NCBI RefSeq assembly: GCF_050948215.1
Contig: NW_027488901.1
Location: 161,476 to 225,475, forward strand
Source: Halictus rubicundus
Lineage: Eukaryota > Arthropoda > Insecta > Hymenoptera > Halictidae
Length of the DNA: 64,000 nt
Direction: 5' to 3'
The position numbers were made by a program, and so were the translations under genes. The notes beneath the pieces are model-generated. The model had not been told where the DNA came from. It did not search any database and saw only the letters and a program-made list of their open reading frames with translations. Positions within the stretch are counted from its first letter, which is position 1, and each line of letters begins with the position of its first letter. This document shows positions 37,669-52,888 of this stretch, piece after piece.

Positions 37669-39792
37669 AGAGGGTAGGATAAGGTAGATAATAGTATAGG
37701 ATAGAGGATAGGATAGGATAGAGGATAGGATAGGGTAGAGGATAGAATTGGATAGAGGATAGGATAGAGGATAGGATAGAGGATAGGATAGGATAGATGA
37801 TAGGATAGGATAGATTATATGATAGGATAGAGGAAAGGATAGGATAGAGGATAGGATAGGTAATTGGATAGCATAGAGGGTAGGATAAGGTAGAGGATAG
37901 GATAGAGGATAGGATAGAGGATAGGATAGGATGGATGATAGGATAGAGGATAGGATAGGATACAGGATCGGATAGAGGATAGGATAGGGTAGAGGATAGA
38001 ATTGGATAGAGGATAGGATAGAGGATAGGATAGAGGATAGGATAGGATAGATGATAGGATAGGATAGATTATATGATAGGATAGAGGAAAGGATAGGATA
38101 GAGGATAGGATAGGTAATTGGATAGCATAGAGGGTAGGATAAGGTAGAGGATAGTATAGGATAGAGGATAGGATAGGATAGAGGATAGGATTGGACAGAG
38201 GATAGGATAGGATCGAGGATAGGATAGGATAGAGGATAGGATAGATGATAGGATAGGATAGAGGATAGGATAGGATAGAGGATAGGATAGGATAGAGGAT
38301 AGGATAGGATCGAGGATAGGATAGGATAGAGGATAGGATAGGATAGAGGATATGATAGGATAGAGGATAGGATAGGTAATTGGATAGGATAGAGTATAGG
38401 ATAGGGTAGAGGATAGGATAGGATAGAGGATATAATAGGATGGGGGATAGTATAGGATAGAGGATAGGATAAAGGATAGGAAAGAATAGGGTATAGGATG
38501 GGATAAAGGATAGGATAGAATAGAGGATAGGATAGGATAGGATAGAGGATAGGATAGGATAGAGGATAGGATAGAGGATAGGATAGAGGATAGGATAGGA
38601 TAGAGGATAGGATAGGATAGAGGATAGGATAGGTAATTGGATAGGATAGGTAATTGGATAGGATAGAGTATAGGATAAGGTAGAGAATAGGATAGGATAG
38701 AGGATATAATAGGATAGAGGATAGGATAGGATAGAGGATAGGATAGGAAAGAGGATAGGATAGGATAGAGGATAGGATAGGATAGAGGATAGGATAGAGG
38801 ATAGGATAGGATAGAGGATAGGATAGGATAGAGGATAGGATAGGATAGAGGATAGGATAGAGGATAGGATAGGATAGAGGATAGGATAGGATAGAGGATA
38901 GGATAGGATAGAGGATAGGATAGGATAGAGGATAGGATAGGATAGAGGATAGGATAGGATAGAGGATAGGATAGGATAGAGGATAGGATAGGATAGAGGA
39001 TAGGATAGGATAGAGGATAGGATAGGATAGAGGATAGGATAGGATAGAGGATAGGATAGGATAGAGGATAGTATAGAATAGAGGATAGGATAGAATAGAG
39101 GATAGGATAGGATAAAGGATAGGATAGGATAGAGGATAGGATAGGATAGAGGATAGGATAGAGGATAGGATAGGATAGAGGATAGGATAGGATAGAGGAT
39201 AGGATATGATAGAGGATAGGATAGGATAGAGGATAGGATAGGATAGAGGATAGGATAGGATAGAGGATATAATAGGATTGAGGAAAGGATAGGATAGAGG
39301 ATAGGATAGGATAGAGGATAGGATAGGAAAGAAGATATCATAGGATAGAGGAAAGGATAGGATAGAGGATAGGATAGGATAGGATAGAGGATAGGATAGG
39401 ATAGAGGATAGGATAGGATAGAGGATAGGATAGGATAGAGGATAGGATAGGATAGAGGATAGGATAGGATAGAGGATAGGATAGGATAGAGGATAGGATA
39501 GGATAGGATAGAGGATAGGATAGGATAGAGGAAAGGATAGGATAGAGGATAGGATACGTAATTGGATAGGATAGAGGATAGGATAAGGTAGAGGATAGTA
39601 TAGGATAGAGGATAGGATAGGATAGAGGATAGGATAGGATAGAGGATAGGATAGGATAGATGATAGGATAGGATAGAGGATAGGATAGGATACAGGATAG
39701 GATAGGATAGAGGATAGGATAGGTAATTGGATAGGATAGAGGATATGATAAGGTAGAGGATAGTATAGAATAGAGGATAGGATAGGGATAGA

Positions 39793-41628
39793 GGATAGGA
39801 TAGGATAATGGATAGGATAGGATAGAGGATAGGATAGGATAGAGGATAGGATAGGATAGAGGATAGGATAGGATAGAGGATAGGATAGGATAGAGGATAG
39901 GATGGGATAGAGGATAGGATAGGATAGAGGATAGGATAGGATAGAGGATAGGATAGGATAGAGTATAGGATAAGGTAGAGGATAGGATAGGATAGACGAT
40001 ATAATAGAATAGGGGATAGTATAGGATAGAGGATAGGATAAAGGATAGGATAGAATAGAGGATAGGATAGGATAAAGGATAGGATAGGATAGAGGATAGG
40101 ATAGGATAGGATAGAGGATAGGATAGAGGATAGGATAGAGGATCGGATAGAGGATAGGATAGGATAGAGGAAAGGATAGGATAGAGGATAGGATACGTAA
40201 TTGGATAGGATAGAGGATAGGATAAGGTAGAGGATAGTATAGGATAGAGGATAGGATAGGATAGAGGATAGGATAGGATAGAGGATAGGATAGGGTAGAG
40301 GATAGGATAGGATAGAGGATAGGATAGGATAGAGGATAGGATAGGATAGAGGATAGGATAGAGGATAGGATAGAGGATAGGATAGAGGATTGGATAGGAT
40401 AGAGGATCGGATAGAGGATACGATAGGATAGGATAGTGGAAAGGATAGGATAGGATAGTGGATAGGATAGGATAAAGGATAGAGGATAGGATAGGATAGA
40501 GGATAGGATAGAGGATAGGAAAGAGGATAGGATAGAGGATAGGATATAGGATAGTATAGAGGATAGGATAGAGGATAGGATAGAGGATAGGATAGCGGAT
40601 AGGATAGGATAGAGGATAGGATAGGATAGAGGATAGGATAGGATAGAGGATAGGATAGGATAGAGGATAGGAGAGGATAGAGGATAGGATAGAGGATAGG
40701 ATAGGATAGACTATAGGATAGGATAGAGGATAGGATAGGATAGAGGATAGGATAGGATAGAGGATAGGATAGGATAGAGGATAGGATAGGATAGAGGATA
40801 GGATAGGATAGAGGATAGGATGGGATAGAGGATAGGATAGGATAGAGGATAGGATAGGATAGAGGATAGGATAGGATAGAGTATAGGATAAGGTAGAGGA
40901 TAGGATAGGATAGACGATATAATAGAATAGGGGATAGTATAGGATAGAGGATAGGATAAAGGATAGGATAGAATAGAGGATAGGATAGGATAAAGGATAG
41001 GATAGGATAGAGGATAGGATAGGATAGGATAGAGGATAGGATAGAGGATAGGATAGAGGATCGGATAGAGGATAGGATAGGATAGAGGAAAGGATAGGAT
41101 AGAGGATAGGATACGTAATTGGATAGGATAGAGGATAGGATAAGGTAGAGGATAGTATAGGATAGAGGATAGGATAGGATAGAGGATAGGATAGGATAGA
41201 GGATAGGATAGGGTAGAGGATAGGATAGGATAGAGGATAGGATAGGATAGAGGATAGGATAGGATAGAGGATAGGATAGAGGATAGGATAGAGGATAGGA
41301 TAGAGGATTGGATAGGATAGAGGATCGGATAGAGGATACGATAGGATAGGATAGTGGAAAGGATAGGATAGGATAGTGGATAGGATAGGATAAAGGATAG
41401 AGGATAGGATAGGATAGAGGATAGGATAGAGGATAGGAAAGAGGATAGGATAGAGGATAGGATATAGGATAGTATAGAGGATAGGATAGAGGATAGGATA
41501 GAGGATAGGATAGCGGATAGGATAGGATAGAGGATAGGATAGGATAGAGGATAGGATAGGATAGAGGATAGGATAGGATAGAGGATAGGAGAGGATAGAG
41601 GATAGGATAGAGGATAGGATAGGATAGA
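39793..41628. repeat. 918-bp tandem (54 x 17 bp), superunit 1
   Basis: Two adjacent copies (39793-40710 and 40711-41628). Offset is exactly 918 bp at every marker checked: GAGTATAGGATAAGG 39961/40879, ATACGTAATTGG 40196/41114 (C position), GAGGATTGG 40390/41308 and ACTATAGG 40710/41628. 918 is 54 units of 17 bp. Confidence 0.82.
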
Positions 41629-42870
41629 CTATAGGATAGGATAGAGGATAGGATAGGATAGAGGATAGGATAGGATAGAGGATAGGATAGGATAGAGGAT
41701 AGGATAGGATAGAGGATAGGATAGGATAGAGGATAGGATAGGATAGAGGATAGGATAGGATAGAGGATAGGATAGGATAGAGGATAGGATAGGATAGAGG
41801 ATAGTATAGGATAGAGGATAGGATAGAATAGAGGATAGGATAGGATAAAGGATAGGATAGGATAGAGGATAGGATAGGATAGAGGATAGGATAGGATAGG
41901 ATAGAGGATAGGATAGGATAGAGGATAGGATAGGATAGAGGATAGGATAGGATAGAGGATAGGATAGGATAGAGGATAGGATAGGATAGAGGATAGGATA
42001 GGATAGAGGATAGGATAGGATAGAGGATAGGATAGGATAGAGGATAGGATAGGATAGAGGATAGGATAGGATAGAGGATAGGATAGGATAGAGGATAGGA
42101 TAGGATAGAGGATAGGATAGGATAGAGGATAGGATAGGATAGAGGATATAATAGGATTGAGGAAAGGATAGGATAGTGGATAGGATAGGATAGAGGATAG
42201 GATAGGAAAGAGGATAGGATAGGATAGAGGATAGGATAGGATAGAGGATAGGATAGGATAGAGGATAGGATAGGATAGAGGATAGGATGGGATAGAGGAT
42301 AAGATAGGATAGAGGATAGGATAGGATAGAGGATAGTATAGGATAAAGGATAGGATAGGATAGAGGATAGGATAGGATAGGATAGAGGATAGGATAGGTA
42401 ATTGGATAGGATAGAGTATAGGATAAGGTAGAGGATAGGATAGGATAGAGGATAGGATAGGATAGAGGATAGGATAGGATAGAGGATAGGATAGGGTAGA
42501 GGATAGGATAGGATAGAGGATAGGATAGGATAGAGGATAGGATAGGATAGAGGATAGGATAGAGGATAGGATAGAGGATAGGATAGAGGATTGGATAGGA
42601 TAGAGGATCGGATAGAGGATACGATAGGATAGGATAGTGGAAAGGATAGGATAGGATAGTGGATAGGATAGGATAAAGGATAGAGGATAGGATAGGATAG
42701 AGGATAGGATAGAGGATAGGAAAGAGGATAGGATAGAGGATAGGATATAGGATAGTATAGAGGATAGGATAGAGGATAGGATAGAGGATAGGATAGCGGA
42801 TAGGATAGGATAGAGGATAGGATAGGATAGAGGATAGGATAGGATAGAGGATAGGATAGGATAGAGGATA

Positions 42871-45800
42871 GGAGAGGATAGAGGATAGGATAGAGGATAG
42901 GATAGGATAGACTATAGGATAGGATAGAGGATAGGATAGGATAGAGGATAGGATAGGATAGAGGATAGGATAGGATAGAGGATAGGATAGGATAGAGGAT
43001 AGGATAGGATAGAGGATAGGATAGGATAGAGGATAGGATAGGATAGAGGATAGGATAGGATAGAGGATAGGATAGGATAGAGGATAGTAAAGGATAGAGG
43101 ATAGGATAGAATAGAGGATAGGATAGGATAAAGGATAGGATAGGATAGAGGATAGGATAGGATAGAGGATAGGATAGGATAGGATAGAGGATAGGATAGG
43201 ATAGAGGATAGGATAGGATAGAGGATAGGATAGGATAGAGGATAGGATAGGATAGAGGATAGGATAGGATAGAGGATAGGATAGGATAGAGGATAGGATA
43301 GGATAGAGGATAGGATAGGATAGAGGATAGGATAGGATAGAGGATAGGATAGGATAGAGGATAGGATAGGATAGAGGATAGGATAGGATAGAGGATAGGA
43401 TAGGATAGAGGATAGGATAGGATAGAGGATATAATAGGATTGAGGAAAGGATAGGATAGTGGATAGGATAGGATAGAGGATAGGATAGGAAAGAGGATAG
43501 GATAGGATAGAGGATAGGATAGGATAGAGGATAGGATAGGATAGAGGATAGGATAGGATAGAGGATAGGATGGGATAGAGGATAAGATAGGATAGAGGAT
43601 AGGATAGGATAGAGGATAGTATAGGATAAAGGATAGGATAGGATAGAGGATAGGATAGGATAGGATAGAGGATAGGATAGGTAATTGGATAGGATAGAGT
43701 ATAGGATAAGGTAGAGGATAGGATAGGATAGAGGATATAATTGGATAGGGGATAGTATAGGATAGATGATAGGATAGGATAGAGGATAGGATAGGATAAA
43801 GGATAGAATAGAATAGAGAATAGGATAGGATAAAAGATAGGATAGGATAGAGGATAGGATAGGATAGGATAGAGGATAGGAGAAGATAGAGGATAGGATA
43901 GAGGATAGGATAGAGGATAGGATAGAGGATTGGATAGGATAGAGGATCGGATAGAGGATAGGATAGGAAAGGATAGAGGAAAGGATAGGATAGGATAGAG
44001 GATAGGATAGGATAAAGGATAGAGGATAGGATAGGATAGAGGATAGGATAGAGGATAGGAAAGAGGATAGGATAGAGGATAGGATATAGGATAGGATAGA
44101 GGATAGGATAGGTAATTGTATAGCATAGAGGGTAGGATAAGGTAGATAATAGTATAGGATAGAGGATAGGATAGGATAGAGGATAGGATAGGGTAGAGGA
44201 TAGAATTGGATAGAGGATAGGATAGAGGATAGGATAGAGGATAGGATAGGATAGATGATAGGATAGGATAGAGGATATGATAGGATAGAGGAAAGGATAG
44301 GATAGAGGATAGGATAGGTAATTGGATAGCATAGAGGGTAGGATAAGGTAGAGGATAGGATAGAGGATAGGATAGAGGATAGGATAGGATGGATGATAGG
44401 ATAGAGGATAGGATAGGATACAGGATCGGATAGAGGATAGGATAGGATAGAGGATAGGATAGGATAGAGGAAAGGATAGGATAGAGGATAGGATAGGTAA
44501 TTGTATAGCATAGAGGGTAGGATAAGGTAGAGGATAGTATAGGATAGAGGATAGGATAGGATAGAGGATAGGATAGGGTAGAGGATAGAATTGGATAGAG
44601 GATAGGATAGAGGATAGGATAGAGGATAGGATAGGATAGAGGATAGGATAGGATAGAGGATATGATAGGATAGAGGAAAGGATAGGATAGAGGATAGGAT
44701 AGGTAATTGGATAGCATAGAGGGTAGGATAAGGTAGAGGATAGTATAGGATAGAGGATAGGATAGGATAGAGGATAGGATTGGATAGAGGATAGGATAGG
44801 ATCGAGGATAGGATAGGATAGAGGATAGGATAGATGATAGGATAGGGTAGAGGATAGGATAGGATAGAGGATAGGATAGGATAGAGGATAGGATAGGATC
44901 GAGGATAGGATAGGATAGAGGATAGGATAGGATAGAGGATAGGATAGGATAGAGGATAGGAGAGGATAGAGGATAGGATAGAGGATAGGATAGGATAGAC
45001 TATAGGATAGGATAGAGGATAGGATAGGATAGAGGATAGGATAGGATAGAGGATAGGATAGGATAGAGGATAGGATAGGATAGAGGATAGGATAGGATAG
45101 AGGATAGGATAGGATAGAGGATAGGATAGGATAGAGGATAGGATAGGATAGAGGATAGGATAGGATAGAGGATAGTAAAGGATAGAGGATAGGATAGAAT
45201 AGAGGATAGGATAGGATAAAGGATAGGATAGGATAGAGGATAGGATAGGATAGAGGATAGGATAGGATAGGATAGAGGATAGGATAGGATAGAGGATAGG
45301 ATAGGATAGAGGATAGGATAGGATAGAGGATAGGATAGGATAGAGGATAGGATAGGATAGAGGATAGGATAGGATAGAGGATAGGATAGGATAGAGGATA
45401 GGATAGGATAGAGGATAGGATAGGATAGAGGATAGGATAGGATAGAGGATAGGATAGGATAGAGGATAGGATAGGATAGAGGATAGGATAGGATAGAGGA
45501 TAGGATAGGATAGAGGATATAATAGGATTGAGGAAAGGATAGGATAGTGGATAGGATAGGATAGAGGATAGGATAGGAAAGAGGATAGGATAGGATAGAG
45601 GATAGGATAGGATAGAGGATAGGATAGGATAGAGGATAGGATAGGATAGAGGATAGGATGGGATAGAGGATAAGATAGGATAGAGGATAGGATAGGATAG
45701 AGGATAGTATAGGATAAAGGATAGGATAGGATAGAGGATAGGATAGGATAGGATAGAGGATAGGATAGGTAATTGGATAGGATAGAGTATAGGATAAGGT

Positions 45801-47046
45801 AGAGGATAGGATAGGATAGAGGATATAATTGGATAGGGGATAGTATAGGATAGATGATAGGATAGGATAGAGGATAGGATAGGATAAAGGATAGAATAGA
45901 ATAGAGAATAGGATAGGATAAAAGATAGGATAGGATAGAGGATAGGATAGGATAGGATAGAGGATAGGAGAAGATAGAGGATAGGATAGAGGATAGGATA
46001 GAGGATAGGATAGAGGATTGGATAGGATAGAGGATCGGATAGAGGATAGGATAGGAAAGGATAGAGGAAAGGATAGGATAGGATAGAGGATAGGATAGGA
46101 TAAAGGATAGAGGATAGGATAGGATAGAGGATAGGATAGAGGATAGGAAAGAGGATAGGATAGAGGATAGGATATAGGATAGGATAGAGGATAGGATAGG
46201 TAATTGTATAGCATAGAGGGTAGGATAAGGTAGATAATAGTATAGGATAGAGGATAGGATAGGATAGAGGATAGGATAGGGTAGAGGATAGAATTGGATA
46301 GAGGATAGGATAGAGGATAGGATAGAGGATAGGATAGGATAGATGATAGGATAGGATAGAGGATATGATAGGATAGAGGAAAGGATAGGATAGAGGATAG
46401 GATAGGTAATTGGATAGCATAGAGGGTAGGATAAGGTAGAGGATAGGATAGAGGATAGGATAGAGGATAGGATAGGATGGATGATAGGATAGAGGATAGG
46501 ATAGGATACAGGATCGGATAGAGGATAGGATAGGATAGAGGATAGGATAGGATAGAGGAAAGGATAGGATAGAGGATAGGATAGGTAATTGTATAGCATA
46601 GAGGGTAGGATAAGGTAGAGGATAGTATAGGATAGAGGATAGGATAGGATAGAGGATAGGATAGGGTAGAGGATAGAATTGGATAGAGGATAGGATAGAG
46701 GATAGGATAGAGGATAGGATAGGATAGAGGATAGGATAGGATAGAGGATATGATAGGATAGAGGAAAGGATAGGATAGAGGATAGGATAGGTAATTGGAT
46801 AGCATAGAGGGTAGGATAAGGTAGAGGATAGTATAGGATAGAGGATAGGATAGGATAGAGGATAGGATTGGATAGAGGATAGGATAGGATCGAGGATAGG
46901 ATAGGATAGAGGATAGGATAGATGATAGGATAGGGTAGAGGATAGGATAGGATAGAGGATAGGATAGGATAGAGGATAGGATAGGATCGAGGATAGGATA
47001 GGATAGAGGATAGGATAGGATAGAGGATAGGATAGGATAGAGGATA
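42871..47046. repeat. 2088-bp tandem repeat
   Basis: Copies at 42871-44958 and 44959-47046. Markers at offset 2088 include GGAGAGGATAGAGG 42871/44959, ACTATAGG 42911/44999, the rare AGTAAAGG variant 43086/45174 and GGTAATTGGATAGCATAG 44702/46790. The matching superunit-2 region (58958) has T where both of these copies have A, so the two copies share a private change. Confidence 0.82.
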
Positions 47047-49635
47047 GGATAGGTAATTGGATAGGATAGAGTATAGGATAGGATAGAGGATATAATATCG
47101 TGGGGGATAGTATAGGATAGAGGATAGGATAAAGGATAGGAAAGAATAGAGGATAGGATGGGATAAAGGATAGGATAGAATAGAGGATAGGATAGGATAG
47201 GATAGAGGATAGGATAGGATAGAGGATAGGATAGAGGATAGGATAGGATAGAGGATAGGATAGGATAGAGGATAGGATAGGTAATTGGATAGGATAGAGT
47301 ATAGGATAAGGTAGAGAATAGGATAGGATAGAGGATATAATAGGATAGAGGATAGGATAGGATAGAGGATAGGATAGGAAAGAGGATAGGATAGGATAGA
47401 GGATAGGATAGGATAGAGGATAGGATAGAGGATAGGATAGGATAGAGGATAGGATAGGATAGAGGATAGGATAGGATAGAGGACAGGATAGGATAGAGGA
47501 TAGGATATGATAGAGGATAGGATAGGATAGAGGATAGGATAGGATAGAGGATAGGATAGGTAATTGGATAGGATAGAGTATAGGATAGGATAGAGGATAT
47601 AATATCGTGGGGGATAGTATAGGATAGAGGATAGGATAAAGGATAGGAAAGAATAGAGGATAGGATGGGATAAAGGATAGGATAGAATAGAGGATAGGAT
47701 AGGATAGGATAGAGGATAGGATAGGATAGAGGATAGGATAGAGGATAGGATAGGATAGAGGATAGGATAGGATAGAGGATAGGATAGGTAATTGGATAGG
47801 ATAGAGTATCGGATAAGGTAGAGAATAGGATAGGATAGAGGATATAATAGGATAGAGGATAGGATAGGATAGAGGATAGGATAGGAAAGAGGATAGGATA
47901 GGATAGAGGATAGGATAGGATAGAGGATATGATAGGATAGAGGAAAGGATAGGATAGAGGATAGGATAGGTAATTGGATAGCATAGAGGGTAGGATAAGG
48001 TAGAGGATAGTATAGGATAGAGGATAGGATAGGATAGAGGATAGGATTGGATAGAGGATAGGATAGGATCGAGGATAGGATAGGATAGAGGATAGGATAG
48101 ATGATAGGATAGGGTAGAGGATAGGATAGGATAGAGGATAGGATAGGATAGAGGATAGGATAGGATCGAGGATAGGATAGGATAGAGGATAGGATAGGAT
48201 AGAGGATAGGATAGGATAGAGGATAGGATAGGTAATTGGATAGGATAGAGTATAGGATAGGATAGAGGATATAATATCGTGGGGGATAGTATAGGATAGA
48301 GGATAGGATAAAGGATAGGAAAGAATAGAGGATAGGATGGGATAAAGGATAGGATAGAATAGAGGATAGGATAGGATAGGATAGAGGATAGGATAGGATA
48401 GAGGATAGGATAGAGGATAGGATAGGATAGAGGATAGGATAGGATAGAGGATAGGATAGGTAATTGGATAGGATAGAGTATAGGATAAGGTAGAGAATAG
48501 GATAGGATAGAGGATATAATAGGATAGAGGATAGGATAGGATAGAGGATAGGATAGGAAAGAGGATAGGATAGGATAGAGGATAGGATAGGATAGAGGAT
48601 AGGATAGAGGATAGGATAGGATAGAGGATAGGATAGGATAGAGGATAGGATAGGATAGAGGACAGGATAGGATAGAGGATAGGATATGATAGAGGATAGG
48701 ATAGGATAGAGGATAGGATAGGATAGAGGATAGGATAGGTAATTGGATAGGATAGAGTATAGGATAGGATAGAGGATATAATATCGTGGGGGATAGTATA
48801 GGATAGAGGATAGGATAAAGGATAGGAAAGAATAGAGGATAGGATGGGATAAAGGATAGGATAGAATAGAGGATAGGATAGGATAGGATAGAGGATAGGA
48901 TAGGATAGAGGATAGGATAGAGGATAGGATAGGATAGAGGATAGGATAGGATAGAGGATAGGATAGGTAATTGGATAGGATAGAGTATCGGATAAGGTAG
49001 AGAATAGGATAGGATAGAGGATATAATAGGATAGAGGATAGGATAGGATAGAGGATAGGATAGGAAAGAGGATAGGATAGGATAGAGGATAGGATAGGAT
49101 AGAGGATAGGATAGAGGATAGGATAGGATAGAGGATAGGATAGGATAGAGGATAGGATAGGATAGAGGACAGGATAGGATAGAGGATAGGATATGATAGA
49201 GGATAGGATAGGATAGAGGATCGGATAGAGGATAGGATAGGATAGAGGATAGGATAGGATAGAGGATAAAGTAGGATAGAGGATAGGATAGGATAGAGGA
49301 TAGGATAGGATAGAGGATAGTATAGGATAGAGGATAGGATAGAATAGAGGATAGGATAGGATAAAGGATAGGATAGGATAGAGGATAGGATAGGATAGGA
49401 TAGGATAGGATAGAGGATAGGATAGGATAGAGGATATAATAGGATTGAGGAAAGGATAGGATAGAGGATAGGATAGGATAGAGGATAGGATAGAGGATAG
49501 GATAGGATAGAGGATAGGATAGGATAGGATAGAGGATAGGATAGGATAGAGGATAGGATAGAGGATAGGATAGGATAGAGGATAGGATAGGATAGAGGAT
49601 AGGATAGGTAATTGGATAGGATAGAGTATAGGATA
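44901..49635. repeat. 4.7-kb near-identical block, copy 1
   Basis: Matches 58681-63415 at a constant offset of 13780 bp. In the 2985 bp 45000-47984 I find a single difference (A at 45178, T at 58958). The match breaks upstream at 44900 (C versus A) and downstream at about 49636. Confidence 0.85.
47096..49350. repeat. Cassette marked by ATATCGTGGGGGATAG
   Basis: TATCGTGGGGG occurs at 47096, 47603, 48275 and 48782, spaced 507, 672 and 507 bp. Each is followed by GATAAAGGATAGGAAAGAATAG and GGATGGGATAAAGG. The same four recur in superunit 2 at 60876, 61383, 62055 and 62562, plus a fifth at 63431. Confidence 0.85.
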
Positions 49636-52600
49636 AGGTAGAGAATAGGATAGGATAGAGGATATAATAGGATAGAGGATAGGATAGGATAGAGGATAGG
49701 ATAGGATAGGATAGAGGATAGGATAGGATAGGATAGGATAGAGGATAGGATAGGATAGAGGATATAATAGGATTGAGGAAAGGATAGGATAGAGGATAGG
49801 ATGGGATAAAGGATAGGATAGAATAGAGGATAGGATAGGATAGGATAGAGGATAGGATAGGATAGAGGATAGGATAGAGGATAGGATAGGATAGAGGATA
49901 GGATAGGTAATTGGATAGGATAGAGTATAGGATAAGGTAGAGAATAGGATAGGATAGAGGATATAATAGGATAGAGGATAGGATAGGATAGAGGATAGGA
50001 TAGGAAAGAGGATAGGATAGGATAGAGGATAGGATAGGATAGAGGATAGGATAGAGGATAGGATAGGATAGAGGATAGGATAGGATAGAGGATAGGATAG
50101 GATAGAGGATAGGATAGGATAGAGGATAGGATATGATAGAGGATAGGATAGGATAGAGGATCGGATAGAGGATAGGATAGGATAGAGGATAATGTAGGAT
50201 AGAGGATAGGATAGGATAGAGGATAGGATAGGATAGAGGATAGTATAGGATAGAGGATAGGATAGGATAGGATAGAGGATAGGATAGGATAGGATAGAGG
50301 ATAGGATAGGATAGAGGATATAATAGGATTGAGGAAAGGATAGGATAGAGGATAGGATAGGATAGAGGATAGGATAGGATATGATAGAGGATAGGATAGG
50401 ATAGAGGATCGGATAGAGGATAGGATAGGATAGAGGATAGGATAGGATAGAGGATAGTATAGGATAGAGGATAGGATAGAATAGAGGATAGGATAGGATA
50501 AAGGATAGGATAGGATAGAGGATAGGATAGGATAGAGGATAGGATAGGATAGGATAGAGGATAGGATAGGATAGAGGATAGGATAGGATAGAGGATAGGA
50601 TAGGATAGAGGATAGGATAGGATAGAGGATAGGATAGGATAGAGGATAGGATAGGATAGAGGATAGGATAGGATAGAGGATAGGATAGGATAGAGGATAG
50701 GATAGGATAGAGGATAGGATAGGATAGAGGATAGGATAGGATAGAGGATAGGATAGGATAGAGGATAGGATAGGATAGAGGATAGGATAGGATAGAGGAT
50801 AGGATAGGATAGAGGATAGGATAGGATAGAGGATAGGATAGGTAATTGTATAGCATAGAGGGTAGGATAAGGTAGATAATAGTATAGGATAGAGGATAGG
50901 ATAGGATAGAGGATAGGATAGGGTAGAGGATAGAATTGGATAGAGGATAGGATAGAGGATAGGATAGAGGATAGGATAGGATAGATGATAGGATAGGATA
51001 GATTATATGATAGGATAGAGGAAAGGATAGGATAGAGGATAGGATAGGTAATTGGATAGCATAGAGGGTAGGATAAGGTAGAGGATAGGATAGAGGATAG
51101 GATAGAGGATAGGATAGGATGGATGATAGGATAGAGGATAGGATAGGATACAGGATCGGATAGAGGATAGGATAGGATAGAGGATAGGATAGGATAGAGG
51201 AAAGGATAGGATAGAGGATAGGATAGGTAATTGTATAGCATAGAGGGTAGGATAAGGTAGAGGATAGTATAGGATAGAGGATAGGATAGGATAGAGGATA
51301 GGATAGGGTAGAGGATAGAATTGGATAGAGGATAGGATAGAGGATAGGATAGAGGATAGGATAGGATAGAGGATAGGATAGGATAGAGGATATGATAGGA
51401 TAGAGGAAAGGATAGGATAGAGGATAGGATAGGTAATTGGATAGCATAGAGGGTAGGATAAGGTAGAGGATAGTATAGGATAGAGGATAGGATAGGATAG
51501 AGGATAGGATTGGACAGAGGATAGGATAGGATCGAGGATAGGATAGGATAGAGGATAGGATAGATGATAGGATAGGATAGAGGATAGGATAGGATAGAGG
51601 ATAGGATAGGATAGAGGATAGGATAGGATCGAGGATAGGATAGGATAGAGGATAGGATAGGATAGAGGATATGATAGGATAGAGGATAGGATAGGTAATT
51701 GGATAGGATAGAGTATAGGATAGGGTAGAGGATAGGATAGGATAGAGGATATAATAGGATGGGGGATAGTATAGGATAGAGGATAGGATAAAGGATAGGA
51801 AAGAATAGGGTATAGGATGGGATAAAGGATAGGATAGAATAGAGGATAGGATAGGATAGGATAGAGGATAGGATAGGATAGAGGATAGGATAGAGGATAG
51901 GATAGAGGATAGGATAGGATAGAGGATAGGATAGGATAGAGGATAGGATAGGTAATTGGATAGGATAGGTAATTGGATAGGATAGAGTATAGGATAAGGT
52001 AGAGAATAGGATAGGATAGAGGATATAATAGGATAGAGGATAGGATAGGATAGAGGATAGGATAGGAAAGAGGATAGGATAGGATAGAGGATAGGATAGG
52101 ATAGAGGATAGGATAGGATAGAGGATAGGATAGGATAGAGGATAGTATAGAATAGAGGATAGGATAGAATAGAGGATAGGATAGGATAAAGGATAGGATA
52201 GGATAGAGGATAGGATAGGATAGAGGATAGGATAGAGGATAGGATAGGATAGAGGATAGGATAGGATAGAGGATAGGATATGATAGAGGATAGGATAGGA
52301 TAGAGGATAGGATAGGATAGAGGATAGGATAGGATAGAGGATATAATAGGATTGAGGAAAGGATAGGATAGAGGATAGGATAGGATAGAGGATAGGATAG
52401 GAAAGAAGATATCATAGGATAGAGGAAAGGATAGGATAGAGGATAGGATAGGATAGGATAGAGGATAGGATAGGATAGAGGATAGGATAGGATAGAGGAT
52501 AGGATAGGATAGAGGATAGGATAGGATAGAGGATAGGATAGGATAGAGGATAGGATAGGATAGAGGATAGGATAGGATAGAGGATAGGATAGGATAGGAT

Positions 52601-52888
52601 AGAGGATAGGATAGGATAGAGGAAAGGATAGGATAGAGGATAGGATACGTAATTGGATAGGATAGAGGATAGGATAAGGTAGAGGATAGTATAGGATAGA
52701 GGATAGGATAGGATAGAGGATAGGATAGGATAGGATAGAGGATAGGATAGGATAGATGATAGGATAGGATAGAGGATAGGATAGGATACAGGATAGGATA
52801 GGATAGAGGATAGGATAGGTAATTGGATAGGATAGAGGATATGATAAGGTAGAGGATAGTATAGAATAGAGGATAGGATAGGATAGAG

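Larger units (their letters stand above)
37653..50840. repeat. About 13.2-kb superunit, copy 1
   Basis: It starts at the GGTAATTGTATAGCATAG marker (37653); the same marker starts copy 2 at 50841, 13188 bp on. Ordered variant markers match across the two copies with offsets of 13188 at the start, 13319 after an insertion, 13096 over about 40196-41800, 13113 over about 42590-44470 and 13780 over about 44901-49635. Offset jumps mark internal gains and losses. It contains the 918-bp and 2088-bp tandems and the TATCGTGGGGG cassettes. Confidence 0.83.

Noticed and set aside
39338..51241. 3967-codon minus-strand open frame, and similar ones at 28190-36718, 28573-37668, 41629-51447, 54725-60379 and others, as giant repetitive proteins
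   Set aside because: The consensus satellite has no stop in any - frame, frames overlap with the same peptide cycle, starts are incidental variants, and 17-bp units with variable copy number show no sign of reading-frame selection.
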